Below are positions 1 to 8,594 of a stretch of 64,000 nt of DNA, one piece after another; the first letter of the stretch is position 1, and each line of letters starts with the position of its first letter. The notes beneath the pieces were generated by a model. That model saw only the letters and a list, made by a program, of their open reading frames with translations, was not told the origin of the DNA and did not search any database. The stretch comes from Acinetobacter sp. ANC 4910 (GTDB lineage Bacteria > Pseudomonadota > Gammaproteobacteria > Pseudomonadales > Moraxellaceae). Position numbers and translations under genes: made by a program. The stretch lies in contig NZ_SJNT01000009.1 in assembly GCF_004331035.1 (NCBI RefSeq), positions 97,573 to 161,572 of the forward strand, read 5' to 3'.

Positions 1-842
1 CCTCACTCACCCTTCAAGATCGGAAACACCTGATTCTGGATTTAATGCAAACTGGACTTACAGCCATTGAAGTCGGTTCTTGTGTGTCTCCGAAGTGGGT
101 GCCACAAATGGCATTGAGTGATGAACTCTATGCTCAATTGCCCAAGGACCCGAATGTTCAATTCAGTTTGCTCACGCCAAATATGAAGGGTTTTGAATCT
201 GCTTTGGCTGTCGGTTGTAAAGAGGTTGCGGTGTTTACCGCAGCTTCTGAAAGCTTCACGCAAAAAAACATTAATTGTTCCATTGATGAAAGCTTTGAAA
301 AATTTGCCGACATCCTAAAAGCAGCCAAAGAACATGACATAAAAGTTCGTGGTTATGTGTCTTGCGTGGTTGATTGCCCTTATGAAGGTGCGATTGATCC
401 GAAACAAGTCAGCAAAGTTGTCACCCGTTTATTTGATATGGGCTGTTATGAAGTCTCTATGGGTGAAACCATCGGTACAGCAACCCCCAACCGTGTCAAA
501 AACATGTGGGAAGCTTGTTTAAGCGAATTAGATGCTCAATTCATGGCAGGACATTTTCACAACACCTACGGCATGGCCATTGCCAATATTTACCAATCCT
601 TAGAACAAGGCATTCGTGTTTTTGATTCTTCAATTGCGGGTTTAGGTGGTTGTCCTTATGCCAAAGGCGCTTCGGGTAACGTCAGTACCGAAGATTTGTT
701 GTATTTACTCAATGGTATGGGCTTTGAAACTGGCATTGATGTTGAAGCATTGATGCAAGCCAGTCAAAACATTAGTCAACGTTTAGACCGTCAAAATCCA
801 TCAAATTATGCTAATGCCTATTTACAAACGCGTTGTGCTTAA
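1..842 (+). CDS. Hydroxymethylglutaryl-CoA lyase, 5'-truncated by window edge
   Basis: HMG-CoA lyase cleaves 3-hydroxy-3-methylglutaryl-CoA to acetoacetate and acetyl-CoA, the last step of leucine and isovalerate breakdown. The reading frame is open from base 3 without a stop, and the first visible residues (QDRKHLILDLMQTGLTAIEV) are internal to the family fold, so the true start lies outside the window; the ATG at 45 is internal. Family hallmarks are VGSCVSPKWVPQMA near the start, the metal-binding HFHNTYGMA segment, and GGCPYAKGASGN, the conserved glycine/cysteine loop of the active site. About 280 residues are visible against a usual length near 300. It converges on cysK across a 10-bp hairpin. 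Confidence 0.93.
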   Translation, partial: SLTLQDRKHLILDLMQTGLTAIEVGSCVSPKWVPQMALSDELYAQLPKDPNVQFSLLTPNMKGFESALAVGCKEVAVFTAASESFTQKNINCSIDESFEKFADILKAAKEHDIKVRGYVSCVVDCPYEGAIDPKQVSKVVTRLFDMGCYEVSMGETIGTATPNRVKNMWEACLSELDAQFMAGHFHNTYGMAIANIYQSLEQGIRVFDSSIAGLGGCPYAKGASGNVSTEDLLYLLNGMGFETGIDVEALMQASQNISQRLDRQNPSNYANAYLQTRCA

Positions 843-855
843 CAAATATAACCTA

Positions 856-886
856 TAAATCAGCCACTTATACAGCGGCTGATTTA
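856..886. terminator. Bidirectional terminator between HMG-CoA lyase and cysK
   Basis: A 10-bp perfect stem (TAAATCAGCC / GGCTGATTTA) with an 11-nt loop lies between the two convergent stop codons. Short A and T stretches flank it, so it can serve both directions. Confidence 0.7.
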
Positions 887-909
887 CGTTTCATTTAGAT
901 CAAACCAAC

Positions 910-1908
910 TTAATCAGCAGAAATATCTTCAAACAGAACTGAAGATAGATAGCGTTCACCGCTGTCAGGTAAAATCACCACAATGTTTTTGCCAGCATTT
1001 TCAGGACGCGCTGCCAATTGTGCTGCTGCTGCCATCGCTGCACCACTTGAAATACCCACTAAAATCCCTTCTTGAGTCGCAATTTTACGCGCCCAATCAA
1101 TTGCATCTTGACTGGTAATTGCCACAACCTCATCCACCAAATCAAGGTCTAAGTTCTTCGGAATAAAGTTTGCCCCAATGCCTTGAATCTTATGCGGTGC
1201 AGGAGTAATCGCTTCACCACGTTTGGTTTGTCCAATAATTGCAGATTCAGCAGGTTCTACCGCAACTGAATACAATGCTTGGTTTTTTACTTTTTTAAAG
1301 AATCGTGAAATTCCTGAAATTGTGCCACCTGTACCGACACCTGCAACTAAAATATCGACCTGACCATTGGTTGCTGTCCAAATTTCAGGACCCGTTGTAT
1401 CTTCATGAATTTGTGGGTTTGCAGGATTTTCAAATTGTTGCGGGAGGAAATAAAGCTCTGGCTGCTCAGCCGCTAAACGTACAGCTTCATCTATAGCACC
1501 TTTCATACCTTTAGCTGGCTCGGTCAATACTAAGTTTGCACCCAATGCTTTTAACACTTTACGGCGTTCAATACTCATGCTCGCTGGCATGGTTAAAGTA
1601 ATGTCATAACCTTTTGCCGCAGCAACAAATGCTAAAGCAATACCCGTATTACCACTGGTCGGTTCTACAATATGCATGCCCGCTTTTAATACGCCACGTT
1701 TTTCTGCATCTGCAATCAGTGCCACACCAATACGGCATTTCACTGAAAAAGCAGGGTTTCGGCTTTCAACTTTGGCAAACACATTCGCGCCACCAGAAAT
1801 AACGCGATTAATGCGTACTAATGGTGTATTACCAATCGCTTCTGCATTGTTACTATAAACTGCAATCCCTAAATTATTGGGTGTTGGAAAGGCTGAATCA
1901 GTCGTCAT
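910..1908 (-). CDS. cysK: Cysteine synthase A (O-acetylserine sulfhydrylase)
   Basis: Pyridoxal-phosphate enzyme that makes L-cysteine from O-acetylserine and sulfide in the cytoplasm. The PLP lysine sits in [11 protein letters not shown], the substrate loop is [13 protein letters not shown], and the phosphate-binding loop is [10 protein letters not shown]; the C-terminal GISSGAA is also typical. The 332-residue length fits CysK rather than the shorter CysM. The start is the ATG at 1908, preceded by AGGGAT. It stands alone, convergent with HMG-CoA lyase. No CysB site or sulfur-assimilation neighbour is visible. Confidence 0.93.
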   Translation of the reverse strand: MTTDSAFPTPNNLGIAVYSNNAEAIGNTPLVRINRVISGGANVFAKVESRNPAFSVKCRIGVALIADAEKRGVLKAGMHIVEPTSGNTGIALAFVAAAKGYDITLTMPASMSIERRKVLKALGANLVLTEPAKGMKGAIDEAVRLAAEQPELYFLPQQFENPANPQIHEDTTGPEIWTATNGQVDILVAGVGTGGTISGISRFFKKVKNQALYSVAVEPAESAIIGQTKRGEAITPAPHKIQGIGANFIPKNLDLDLVDEVVAITSQDAIDWARKIATQEGILVGISSGAAMAAAAQLAARPENAGKNIVVILPDSGERYLSSVLFEDISAD

Positions 1909-2063
1909 GTTATATCCCTAAGTTTATTCACTATTTATAACTAAATCATCATACAACCAATTTTTAGCAAATACAGAATACAGTTGAAAATTTCTGTTGA
2001 TTTCTCTTTTAATGCATCTATTTCACGATGAAGATTTTGGCATGTCCTTATGCCATTTCAACT

Positions 2064-2939
2064 TTAGGCTTCTAATGTCGTTTGGTTCCATTGTTCGAGT
2101 ACAGACACAGCCGCGGTAAAATCCATCTGCTCGGCTTGCGCTGTTGGAGTTTCTTTAAACAACGCTTGAATACTTTCAAAAATTGGCACGTTTGAATTTT
2201 GCTGTTGTGCTAAATCTAAGCCTATGCCAATATCTTTTTGCAATAAATTCAAGGCAAAGGTTTTAGGAAAACTACGGTTCAACACCTTCTGCGCCATGAT
2301 CGAATCAGACACCGTACTTTTACCACTGGAATGATTAATACAGTTTAAGGCAGCCCTAACATCAACTTGCTGTTGTTTAAGAATAGTTAATCCCTCCGCC
2401 AAAGCCCACAAATGGGTGGCCATCAACACATTATTCACTGCTTTCACCGCAAAACCTGAACCACTATCTCCAACATATTCAACCAAGCCTGAAAATGCAG
2501 AAATGATCGGTAACGCGCGTTGGTAGGCTTGCTCATCTCCACCCAACATCACGGTTAAGGTTCCCCGTTCCGCACCAATCGTTTGGCCCGAAACAGGTGC
2601 ATCTAAATAAGTAACCTGATTTTGCCCAAGCTGCTGAGATAACTTGCGTGCTGAATCTGGCACACCGCTGGTACAGTCAATCCAGATACTGCCCGCTTTA
2701 GGAGGATATTGTGCAATAAGCTGTTCAACATCCGCACTGGTCGGCAAACAGGAAATAATAAAATCGGCTTGTACGGCGTGTTCCAAACTTACGGCTTGCG
2801 TAGCAAATTGCTGTGCATGCTGTTCGGCTTTTTCGGTCGTTCTATTCCAGACATACACAGGTAAACCGAGCTTAGGAAGATGGGAAGCCATATGCCAACC
2901 CATCGCACCCAATCCAATAAAAGCAATACTTTGACTCAA
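2064..2939 (-). CDS. 3-hydroxyisobutyrate dehydrogenase-family reductase, last gene of the rut operon
   Basis: NAD(P)-dependent beta-hydroxyacid dehydrogenase. It shows the Rossmann motif FIGLGAMGWHMA at the N-terminus, the substrate-binding DAPVSGQTIGAERGTLTVM segment and the catalytic lysine in GSGFAVKAVNN. The longest frame begins at 3005 inside the upstream permease gene; I instead choose a TTG at 2939 because GGAGAG lies five bases before it and the protein then starts just ahead of the Rossmann strand (291 residues, the family size). It follows rutG by 22 bases. The Rut pathway ends in malonic semialdehyde, which needs reduction to 3-hydroxypropionate; no RutE gene is here, so this enzyme is a good candidate for that step. 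That role is inferred, not shown. Confidence 0.82.
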   Translation of the reverse strand: MSQSIAFIGLGAMGWHMASHLPKLGLPVYVWNRTTEKAEQHAQQFATQAVSLEHAVQADFIISCLPTSADVEQLIAQYPPKAGSIWIDCTSGVPDSARKLSQQLGQNQVTYLDAPVSGQTIGAERGTLTVMLGGDEQAYQRALPIISAFSGLVEYVGDSGSGFAVKAVNNVLMATHLWALAEGLTILKQQQVDVRAALNCINHSSGKSTVSDSIMAQKVLNRSFPKTFALNLLQKDIGIGLDLAQQQNSNVPIFESIQALFKETPTAQAEQMDFTAAVSVLEQWNQTTLEA

Positions 2940-2961
2940 TTGATCTCTCCATTCAGGTTCA

Positions 2962-4320
2962 TTAAGAACCTTGCACAACGCTGTTGTTCGCTTCACTTTC
3001 CACACTTTGAACTTTTGCTACAGTCTCTTCACCACGGTTTAAGAAGAGATTGAGTAGAATTGCTGCCAGTGTTGCAGTACCAATACCGCCCAAGTCAAAT
3101 GAACCGATGTGTAAACTGAAGTTGCCTGCGCCCATAATTAAACTCACGGCTGCAATAATTAAGGTGCTGTTTTGGGTAAAATCTACTTTGTTATCGACCC
3201 AGATTTTTGCTCCAGCTACGGTAATCAACCCGAATACAACGATGGATGCTCCACCTAACAATGCAACAGGAATGGTGCTAATCACGGCGCCAAATTTTGG
3301 TGATAAACCAAGTAAAATAGCGAAGATCCCTGCGACTACAAAAATAGTGGTTGAATAGACTTTGGTGACTGCCATTACGCCAATATTTTCTGCATAGGTG
3401 GTCATGCCTGTACCGCCAACTGAAGCAGATAAAGAGGTACATATACCATCTGCGAAAAATGCACGTCCCATATACGGCGACAGGTTTTTCCCTGTCATGG
3501 CTGAAACTGCTTTGAAATGTCCCAAGTTTTCCGCCACTAAAATAATCGCCACAGGTGCAATCAATAACATGGCATTTGCGTTAAAGACGGGTGCATGGAA
3601 CGTCGGTAATCCAAACCATGCAGCATTGCCAATAATTGAGAAATCAATAGGTTTACCGAAACCCATGACATTGGCAAGCAAGAAGTACACAAAATAAGCA
3701 GAACACAGCCCAATCAGTAACAACAAGCGACGCACCATACCACGTGTAAACACCGCAACCGCACTAATACAAACAATGGTAATTACCGCCATCCACGTAT
3801 CAAATGTATTGGTCGATACACTTTTAATGGTAATGGGTGCAAGGTTCAAACCAATGATCATGACAATGGCACCTGTGACAATCGGCGGCATCAACTTTTC
3901 GATCCAACCTGTTCCCGTCTTCATTACCACAAGGCCAATACCTGCATACACCAAACCACAAGCTATTGTTCCCCCAAGGGCTAAAGCGATGTTCGGATTT
4001 GAACCTGCACCAGCGTAACCTGTTGCGGCCGCGACAGCTCCAATAAAGGCAAAACTTGACCCCAGATAACTTGGCATACGACCACCCGTCATCAGGAAGA
4101 ATAAAATCGTGCCTATCCCCGTAATGAAGATGGTTAAGTTAGGATCGAACCCCATCAGCAACGGTGCCAGTACCGTTGCTCCAAACATGGCAAAAGCATG
4201 TTGCAAGCCTAGAACGATACTGCGTCCTACTGGAAGATATTCATCAATTTGAACAGGTGTTGTATCTAAGTCGCCTTGATAAGGCTTAAATTTCGGAAAC
4301 CACGATTGTTTTTCTTGCAT
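2962..4320 (-). CDS. rutG: Pyrimidine permease RutG (NCS2 family uracil transporter)
   Basis: Inner-membrane NCS2/UraA-type carrier of 452 residues, probably importing uracil or thymine with protons. The N-terminal QHAFAMFGATVLAPLLMGF helix is the family hallmark, and VAENLGHFKAVSAMTG carries the conserved glutamate expected to contact the base. About 12-14 hydrophobic helices can be read. It lies directly downstream of rutF with about 30 bases between them, in the RutG position of the E. coli rutABCDEFG order. It supplies substrate to the monooxygenase RutA. UraA/PyrP is the closest alternative name, but operon context supports RutG. Confidence 0.9.
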   Translation of the reverse strand: MQEKQSWFPKFKPYQGDLDTTPVQIDEYLPVGRSIVLGLQHAFAMFGATVLAPLLMGFDPNLTIFITGIGTILFFLMTGGRMPSYLGSSFAFIGAVAAATGYAGAGSNPNIALALGGTIACGLVYAGIGLVVMKTGTGWIEKLMPPIVTGAIVMIIGLNLAPITIKSVSTNTFDTWMAVITIVCISAVAVFTRGMVRRLLLLIGLCSAYFVYFLLANVMGFGKPIDFSIIGNAAWFGLPTFHAPVFNANAMLLIAPVAIILVAENLGHFKAVSAMTGKNLSPYMGRAFFADGICTSLSASVGGTGMTTYAENIGVMAVTKVYSTTIFVVAGIFAILLGLSPKFGAVISTIPVALLGGASIVVFGLITVAGAKIWVDNKVDFTQNSTLIIAAVSLIMGAGNFSLHIGSFDLGGIGTATLAAILLNLFLNRGEETVAKVQSVESEANNSVVQGS

Positions 4321-4351
4321 GGGTTTCCCCTCCTTCTTTTAAGGTGTGTTT

Positions 4352-4918
4352 TTAGCACATACGGTGTGGTTCACAATAAGCACGGTTAAAATACATTAGC
4401 GCATTTAAGCCCTGAGTGTGTTGAATAGCTTTGACCCGACAGAACAAAACATCATGACTCCCCACACTCATGCTTTGCACAATTTCACAGTCAAAACTAA
4501 TCAAGGCGTCCTGTAAAACAGGCGCCTGCGTAGCCAACGTTTCCCACTGACCCGCAGCAAAGCGTTCAGGCATTGGCGTTTTGCCACCAAAAACATTGGA
4601 AAGAGTCATTTGATGAGAAGCCAAAGTGTTAACACATAACACTTTATTGGTCTTAAAAGTCTCAAATACAGATGCAGAACGATTAAGACACACCAACAAC
4701 GTAGGTGGTGTATCTGTCACGCTACATACGGCAGAGGCAGTAAAGCCTGCGACGCCTGCTGGTCCAGAAGTCGTAATCACATTGACTGCTGCCCCCAGAT
4801 TTGACATGCCTTCGCGGAAGGCTTTTTGATCGACTTCGATATGTGTAGTTTTTTGCGTATTATAGATTTTTTGTAAACATTCTTCTTTGATTAAGCTCTT
4901 AAGCAATTCAGCATTCAT
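4352..4918 (-). CDS. rutF: Flavin reductase RutF
   Basis: NADH:flavin oxidoreductase that supplies reduced FMN to the RutA pyrimidine monooxygenase. Flavin reductase-like split-barrel motifs are clear: [25 protein letters not shown] near the N-terminus and a C-terminal HDVLFCRV. A longer frame opens at 4954, but the ATG at 4918 has AGGAG seven bases upstream, and residues before it do not match the family, so I use 188 residues. The gene sits between rutC and rutG on the same strand, within one likely transcript. Confidence 0.9.
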   Translation of the reverse strand: MNAELLKSLIKEECLQKIYNTQKTTHIEVDQKAFREGMSNLGAAVNVITTSGPAGVAGFTASAVCSVTDTPPTLLVCLNRSASVFETFKTNKVLCVNTLASHQMTLSNVFGGKTPMPERFAAGQWETLATQAPVLQDALISFDCEIVQSMSVGSHDVLFCRVKAIQHTQGLNALMYFNRAYCEPHRMC

Positions 4919-4954
4919 TTTTGTTCTCCTGTTGGGTTCTAATCTCGCGACCAA

Positions 4955-5344
4955 TTAAACGGTAACGACATGAGCAACACTGGCAATTTCAACTAAAGCA
5001 TCAGGTTTAACCAAACCGACCTGAATGCAGTAGCGTGCAGGTTTATCTCCCGGGAAATACTCGGCATAGACTTGATTAATCGCGGCATAATCCGCCCAAT
5101 CTTTAACAAAAACATGGTTGAAGGTCACATCTTCCAAACTACCACCCGCTTCCTTTAATACCTTTTGAATGGTTTCTAAAATATGTCGGGTCTGTGCAGC
5201 CGCATCTCCCACATGAACCACATTGTTATTTTCATCAAAAGCCAATGTGCCTGAGACATAGACGATATTGTCTGCTTGGGTGGCTGGAACATAGGGTGCT
5301 AATGGTTTTGATGTTCCTGCTGGAATAATGACTTGTTTAGGCAT
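4955..5344 (-). CDS. rutC: RutC, YjgF/RidA-family protein of uracil degradation
   Basis: Small trimeric YjgF/YER057c/RidA-family protein of 129 residues, assigned in the Rut pathway to processing the (per)aminoacrylate intermediate released by RutB. The family motifs YVSGTLAFD, and [19 protein letters not shown] with the ligand-binding arginine, are intact. It follows rutB by 15 bases and precedes rutF, as in other rut operons. The biochemical role of RutC has been debated; a general deaminase-like role is the alternative. Confidence 0.9.
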   Translation of the reverse strand: MPKQVIIPAGTSKPLAPYVPATQADNIVYVSGTLAFDENNNVVHVGDAAAQTRHILETIQKVLKEAGGSLEDVTFNHVFVKDWADYAAINQVYAEYFPGDKPARYCIQVGLVKPDALVEIASVAHVVTV

Positions 5345-5359
5345 GGTGATCGCTCCGTA

Positions 5360-6115
5360 TTAGGCAGATTTGGCAAGTTGGTCAATATTGGGAACAAAAG
5401 TGTCTACAAAGCTTTCTGTATCGGACACCCAACCAAAAAAGGTTTTGATGTTGTAGAGGCTTGCAGCTTGAATTTCTGCTGAACCCGCCTGATAACACGC
5501 ATCTTTTAATGCCACCCCAAAGTACTCAAGGAAAAAACCATCTCTTAAGGTCGATTCCACGCAAACATTGGTCGCAATACCCACGAAAACCAAATTACGA
5601 ATTCCTCGTGCACGTAACATGCTATCTAATGCGGTATTAAAGAAACCGCTGTAACGAGGTTTTTCAATCACGATATCTTGGGCTAAAGGTTGTAACTCAT
5701 CGATCAGTTCGAAATCCCAACCGCCCTTTGCCAATAATTTGCCTTGTAGTTCGGGTTGTTTACGCATGGTTTTCAACGCATTGGATTTATGAAAATTTGG
5801 TGAACCACGTCCTCCCGCTTCCACATATTGATTATCCCAGCCGTTTTTAAAGTAAATCACCTGAATATTGGCTGCATGTGCTGCTTCAACTGCTTTTTTA
5901 ATATTCTGCACCACAGGTTGGGTCGCTGAAATATCAAAACCGGCTAAATCCAGATAGCCACCCATTGAAGTATAGGCATTCTGCATATCAATGACGATTA
6001 AGGCAGTTTGCTCAGGCGCAAACTGAATATTTTCAGGTTCTGCTTTTAAGGTTTTGCCTTGACCTGTGGCTTCGGTAAAATCACTGATGACTGTATGTGT
6101 ATGGATTTGGCTCAT
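5360..6115 (-). CDS. rutB: Ureidoacrylate amidohydrolase RutB
   Basis: Isochorismatase-fold cysteine hydrolase of 251 residues that cleaves ureidoacrylate peracid (or ureidoacrylate) to carbamate and aminoacrylate. The catalytic triad is readable: aspartate in [10 protein letters not shown], lysine in VIYFKNGWD, and cysteine in [15 protein letters not shown]. The frame is open to 6181, but the ATG at 6115 has GGAG upstream and overlaps the rutA stop as ATGA, which signals translational coupling, so I use it. Confidence 0.93.
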   Translation of the reverse strand: MSQIHTHTVISDFTEATGQGKTLKAEPENIQFAPEQTALIVIDMQNAYTSMGGYLDLAGFDISATQPVVQNIKKAVEAAHAANIQVIYFKNGWDNQYVEAGGRGSPNFHKSNALKTMRKQPELQGKLLAKGGWDFELIDELQPLAQDIVIEKPRYSGFFNTALDSMLRARGIRNLVFVGIATNVCVESTLRDGFFLEYFGVALKDACYQAGSAEIQAASLYNIKTFFGWVSDTESFVDTFVPNIDQLAKSA

Positions 6116-7230
6116 GCTGATTTCTCCAAAACAGTTACAGGTGCTTGTTGTGTAAGATCCGTTACAATGTGTTGACGGCATTGCATAAGCGGTTGAATTT
6201 TTTGACCAAAATCTTCCACACCCTGAACGAAATCATCAAAGGTCAATAAAATGCCTTCTGTGCCTTTAATGTCACCAATTTCATCCAACATGGCTGCGAC
6301 TTTTTCATAAGAACCGACCAAAGTGCCCATGTTGATATTGACGGGAGATACGCTCGATGCCATTTGACGAATATTGGTATCGGTTCCTGAAGTGGTGTCT
6401 TTGCCGCCTTGATTCATCAACCAGTTAATTGCTTCCATGTCTGCGCCATCGTTATAGCTTTGCCATTTTGCCAATGCTTCTTCGTCAGTTTCAGCGGCAA
6501 TCACCATAAACAGCACATAAGTCTGAACATCCCGTCCTGTTTTATCCGTATGTGCTTTTAAGCGATCATTGATTTCTGCATAAGCGGTTGGTGTGTTTAA
6601 ACCTTTCCCAAAGACAAAGTTGTAATCCGCATATTGTGCAGAAAATGCGAGCCCTGTATCCGATTGACCTGCACAGATAATTTTCATATCTGCTTGTGGG
6701 GTTGGGCTAACACGACAATCCTGCATTTCAAAATGTTCGCCTTTGAAATCTGACTTACCTGTAGCCCACAGTTCACGAAGAATTTGTACATATTCAGATA
6801 AATAATCATAGCGCTTACCAAAGTACTCATCACCTGGCCACATACCCATTTGCGTATATTCAGGCGCTTGCCAGCCTGTCACGACATTTAAACCAAAGCG
6901 ACCATTCGAAATAGAATCAATAGTTGAAGCCATACGTGCAACAATTGCAGGTGGCATCACCAAAGTTGCTGCGGTCGCATAAATTTTAATTTTGCTGGTA
7001 ACCGCAGCTAAACCCGCCATGAGTGTGAAGGTTTCTAAGTTATGATCCCAAAATTCAGTTTTGCCACCAAAGCCACGCAGTTTGATCATAGATAAGGCAA
7101 AATCGAAACCATAATGCTCAGCACGTTGTACTATTTTTTTGTTGAGTTCAAAGCTCGGCATGTACTGTGGAGCATTTTCAGAAAGTAACCAACCATTGTT
7201 CCCGATTGGGCAAAAGACACCTATTTTCAT
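6112..7230 (-). CDS. rutA: Pyrimidine monooxygenase RutA
   Basis: Flavin-dependent luciferase-family monooxygenase (372 residues) that opens the uracil or thymine ring between N3 and C4, the first step of the Rut pathway. Diagnostic segments include [22 protein letters not shown] reduced to its start [30 protein letters not shown], and [13 protein letters not shown]. It needs reduced FMN from RutF. The start has a strong GAGGA Shine-Dalgarno. It is the first gene of rutABCFG plus the dehydrogenase, and a sigma-54-like promoter lies about 90 bases upstream. Confidence 0.95.
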   Translation of the reverse strand: MKIGVFCPIGNNGWLLSENAPQYMPSFELNKKIVQRAEHYGFDFALSMIKLRGFGGKTEFWDHNLETFTLMAGLAAVTSKIKIYATAATLVMPPAIVARMASTIDSISNGRFGLNVVTGWQAPEYTQMGMWPGDEYFGKRYDYLSEYVQILRELWATGKSDFKGEHFEMQDCRVSPTPQADMKIICAGQSDTGLAFSAQYADYNFVFGKGLNTPTAYAEINDRLKAHTDKTGRDVQTYVLFMVIAAETDEEALAKWQSYNDGADMEAINWLMNQGGKDTTSGTDTNIRQMASSVSPVNINMGTLVGSYEKVAAMLDEIGDIKGTEGILLTFDDFVQGVEDFGQKIQPLMQCRQHIVTDLTQQAPVTVLEKSA

Positions 7231-7321
7231 GTGTTACATCCTCATTCAATTATGAAATTTCTCAAAACCTATACCCTGTTATTTTCTGGGATATAAATTT
7301 TTATATTCTTAATTTTATGAG

Positions 7322-7337
7322 TGCATGGAGTGTGCCA
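7322..7337 (-). promoter_or_regulatory. Sigma-54-type -24/-12 promoter of rutA
   Basis: On the minus strand the sequence TGGCACACTCCATGCA has the exact GG-N10-GC spacing of sigma-54 promoters and matches the consensus TGGCACG-N4-TTGCA except at two positions. It would start transcription about 80 bases before rutA. The E. coli rut operon is known to be activated by NtrC under nitrogen limitation, so this placement is expected. Not tested here. Confidence 0.65.
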
Positions 7338-7392
7338 ACTTTATATTTTCTATTTATATCAATAATTTAAAATAATTATAAAATTTACGTAT

Positions 7393-7408
7393 TTTACCAA
7401 AGGGTAAA
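7393..7408. promoter_or_regulatory. RutR-like palindrome, proximal
   Basis: TTTACCAAAGGGTAAA is a 6-bp inverted repeat with a 4-bp centre, resembling the RutR consensus TTGACCA-N2-TGGTCAA at 11 of 14 fixed positions. It lies about 55 bp upstream of the -24 element. The regulator itself is not in the window. Confidence 0.4.
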
Positions 7409-7466
7409 TTAACTATTTTTCACATGCACTTTTTTTGTGATTCATGATCTAAATTTGTGCATTTTT

Positions 7467-7482
7467 TTGACCAGATGGAAAA
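7467..7482. promoter_or_regulatory. RutR-like palindrome, distal
   Basis: TTGACCAGATGGAAAA matches the RutR consensus TTGACCA-N2-TGGTCAA at 12 of 14 fixed positions, with a perfect left half. It lies between the rutD terminator and the rutA promoter. Confidence 0.45.
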
Positions 7483-7493
7483 ATAAATGAAAT

Positions 7494-7524
7494 AAAAAGG
7501 CACTGAACCAAGCAGTGCCTTTTT
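7494..7524. terminator. Terminator after rutD
   Basis: A 12-bp perfect stem (AAAAAGGCACTG / CAGTGCCTTTTT) with a 7-nt loop and T/A tails on both sides. It separates rutD transcription from rutA. Confidence 0.85.
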
Positions 7525-7570
7525 GAATATTTATATCAATCTATATGATGGTGAAAATGAACCAAGCTTG

Positions 7571-8386
7571 TTAACTTGCTGCTAAATTTAAAGCTGATTG
7601 TTTGATCAATTTTTCTAATAGTAGTTGATTAAATAATTCAGGTTGCGTAACAGTTATTGCATGCGCCCCATGTGGCAAAATATCTAATTCAGCATGCATA
7701 AATAGTTGTTTTAAATGATGACTTTGCTGATAAGGAACTAGAAAATCATCTTCAGTCGCAATTAAATACATTGGAATTTTATTTAAACTCGAAATCGTTT
7801 CAGCCTTCAGTTCATAACTCATTAAAGCACTCAAACGCGTGAAGACATTCAGCAAAGGCGGAAATTGTTCGATCTGCTTATTTTCCTGAATTTCTAAATC
7901 TGAAATATGTGCAGAAATCCATGCAGGAGGATATAAAAATAATGCCTGTGCTCGGACATACGCTTCGACACCCGCATATTGTAATAAGGCGATTCGTGTA
8001 CTAAAGCACTTGTGTGTATGTGCATCTAACTGTTGCCAGCCATTTACAACTGAGAGAGACAACATGGTTTTTTCAGATTTTTCAAGTAAAACAGCCAGTT
8101 CCGCCCCAATAAAACCCCCTAAAGCATGCCCAACAAAATGGAATTCTTGAATGTTCAACATGGATAATAAATCCATGACCTGTTTGGCCAAGTGGGTCAT
8201 ACTATAGTCTTCATTAAGGATGACCGCATTTTTATGGCAACCCTCTTGATCATAAATCACCACATGAAAATGTTGTTGTAGTGCTTGTATTTGCGGTGTC
8301 CAAAACTGCCCATGTCCACCTAAACCCGCCGATAAAATGATATATTCAGCGGATATTTTTTGTGATGGAAAAACCTGATAATGCAT
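7571..8386 (-). CDS. rutD: RutD-type alpha/beta hydrolase (aminoacrylate hydrolase)
   Basis: Alpha/beta hydrolase of 271 residues that in the Rut pathway speeds aminoacrylate hydrolysis to malonic semialdehyde and ammonia. Similarity to E. coli RutD as I recall it is clear: LSAGLGGHGQFWTPQ, the elbow FVGHALGGFIG (an Ala-Leu-Gly elbow in place of the usual G-x-S-x-G serine, as in RutD), VVNGWQQLDAHTHKCF and ALFLYPPAWIS. Start has AGAGGT eight bases upstream. It is on the same strand as rutA but 340 bp upstream behind its own terminator, so it is a separate transcript, unlike the E. coli order. Confidence 0.85.
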   Translation of the reverse strand: MHYQVFPSQKISAEYIILSAGLGGHGQFWTPQIQALQQHFHVVIYDQEGCHKNAVILNEDYSMTHLAKQVMDLLSMLNIQEFHFVGHALGGFIGAELAVLLEKSEKTMLSLSVVNGWQQLDAHTHKCFSTRIALLQYAGVEAYVRAQALFLYPPAWISAHISDLEIQENKQIEQFPPLLNVFTRLSALMSYELKAETISSLNKIPMYLIATEDDFLVPYQQSHHLKQLFMHAELDILPHGAHAITVTQPELFNQLLLEKLIKQSALNLAAS

Positions 8387-8594
8387 AATGATTGACCTCT
8401 AAGAAAAATGTGTTTCCTAGAGTTCAGCAAAAAATATGCCGATTCGCTTTCATCTTCATGTGCTGTTTATTGTCGTATTTCTTCAAGGATACGATCTGTT
8501 ACATGCTTTATGTTCTATTTAGCAGCAAAAGCATTTGTATTCTTAGACAACATTGAACAAAATAATCCTCGAAACATGGTTCATAGGAATAACA

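Noticed and set aside
3050..4018. Plus-strand ORFs of 80-102 codons opposite rutG.
   Set aside because: They are shadows of the hydrophobic permease frame, rich in Pro/Ala/Thr, with no ribosome sites.
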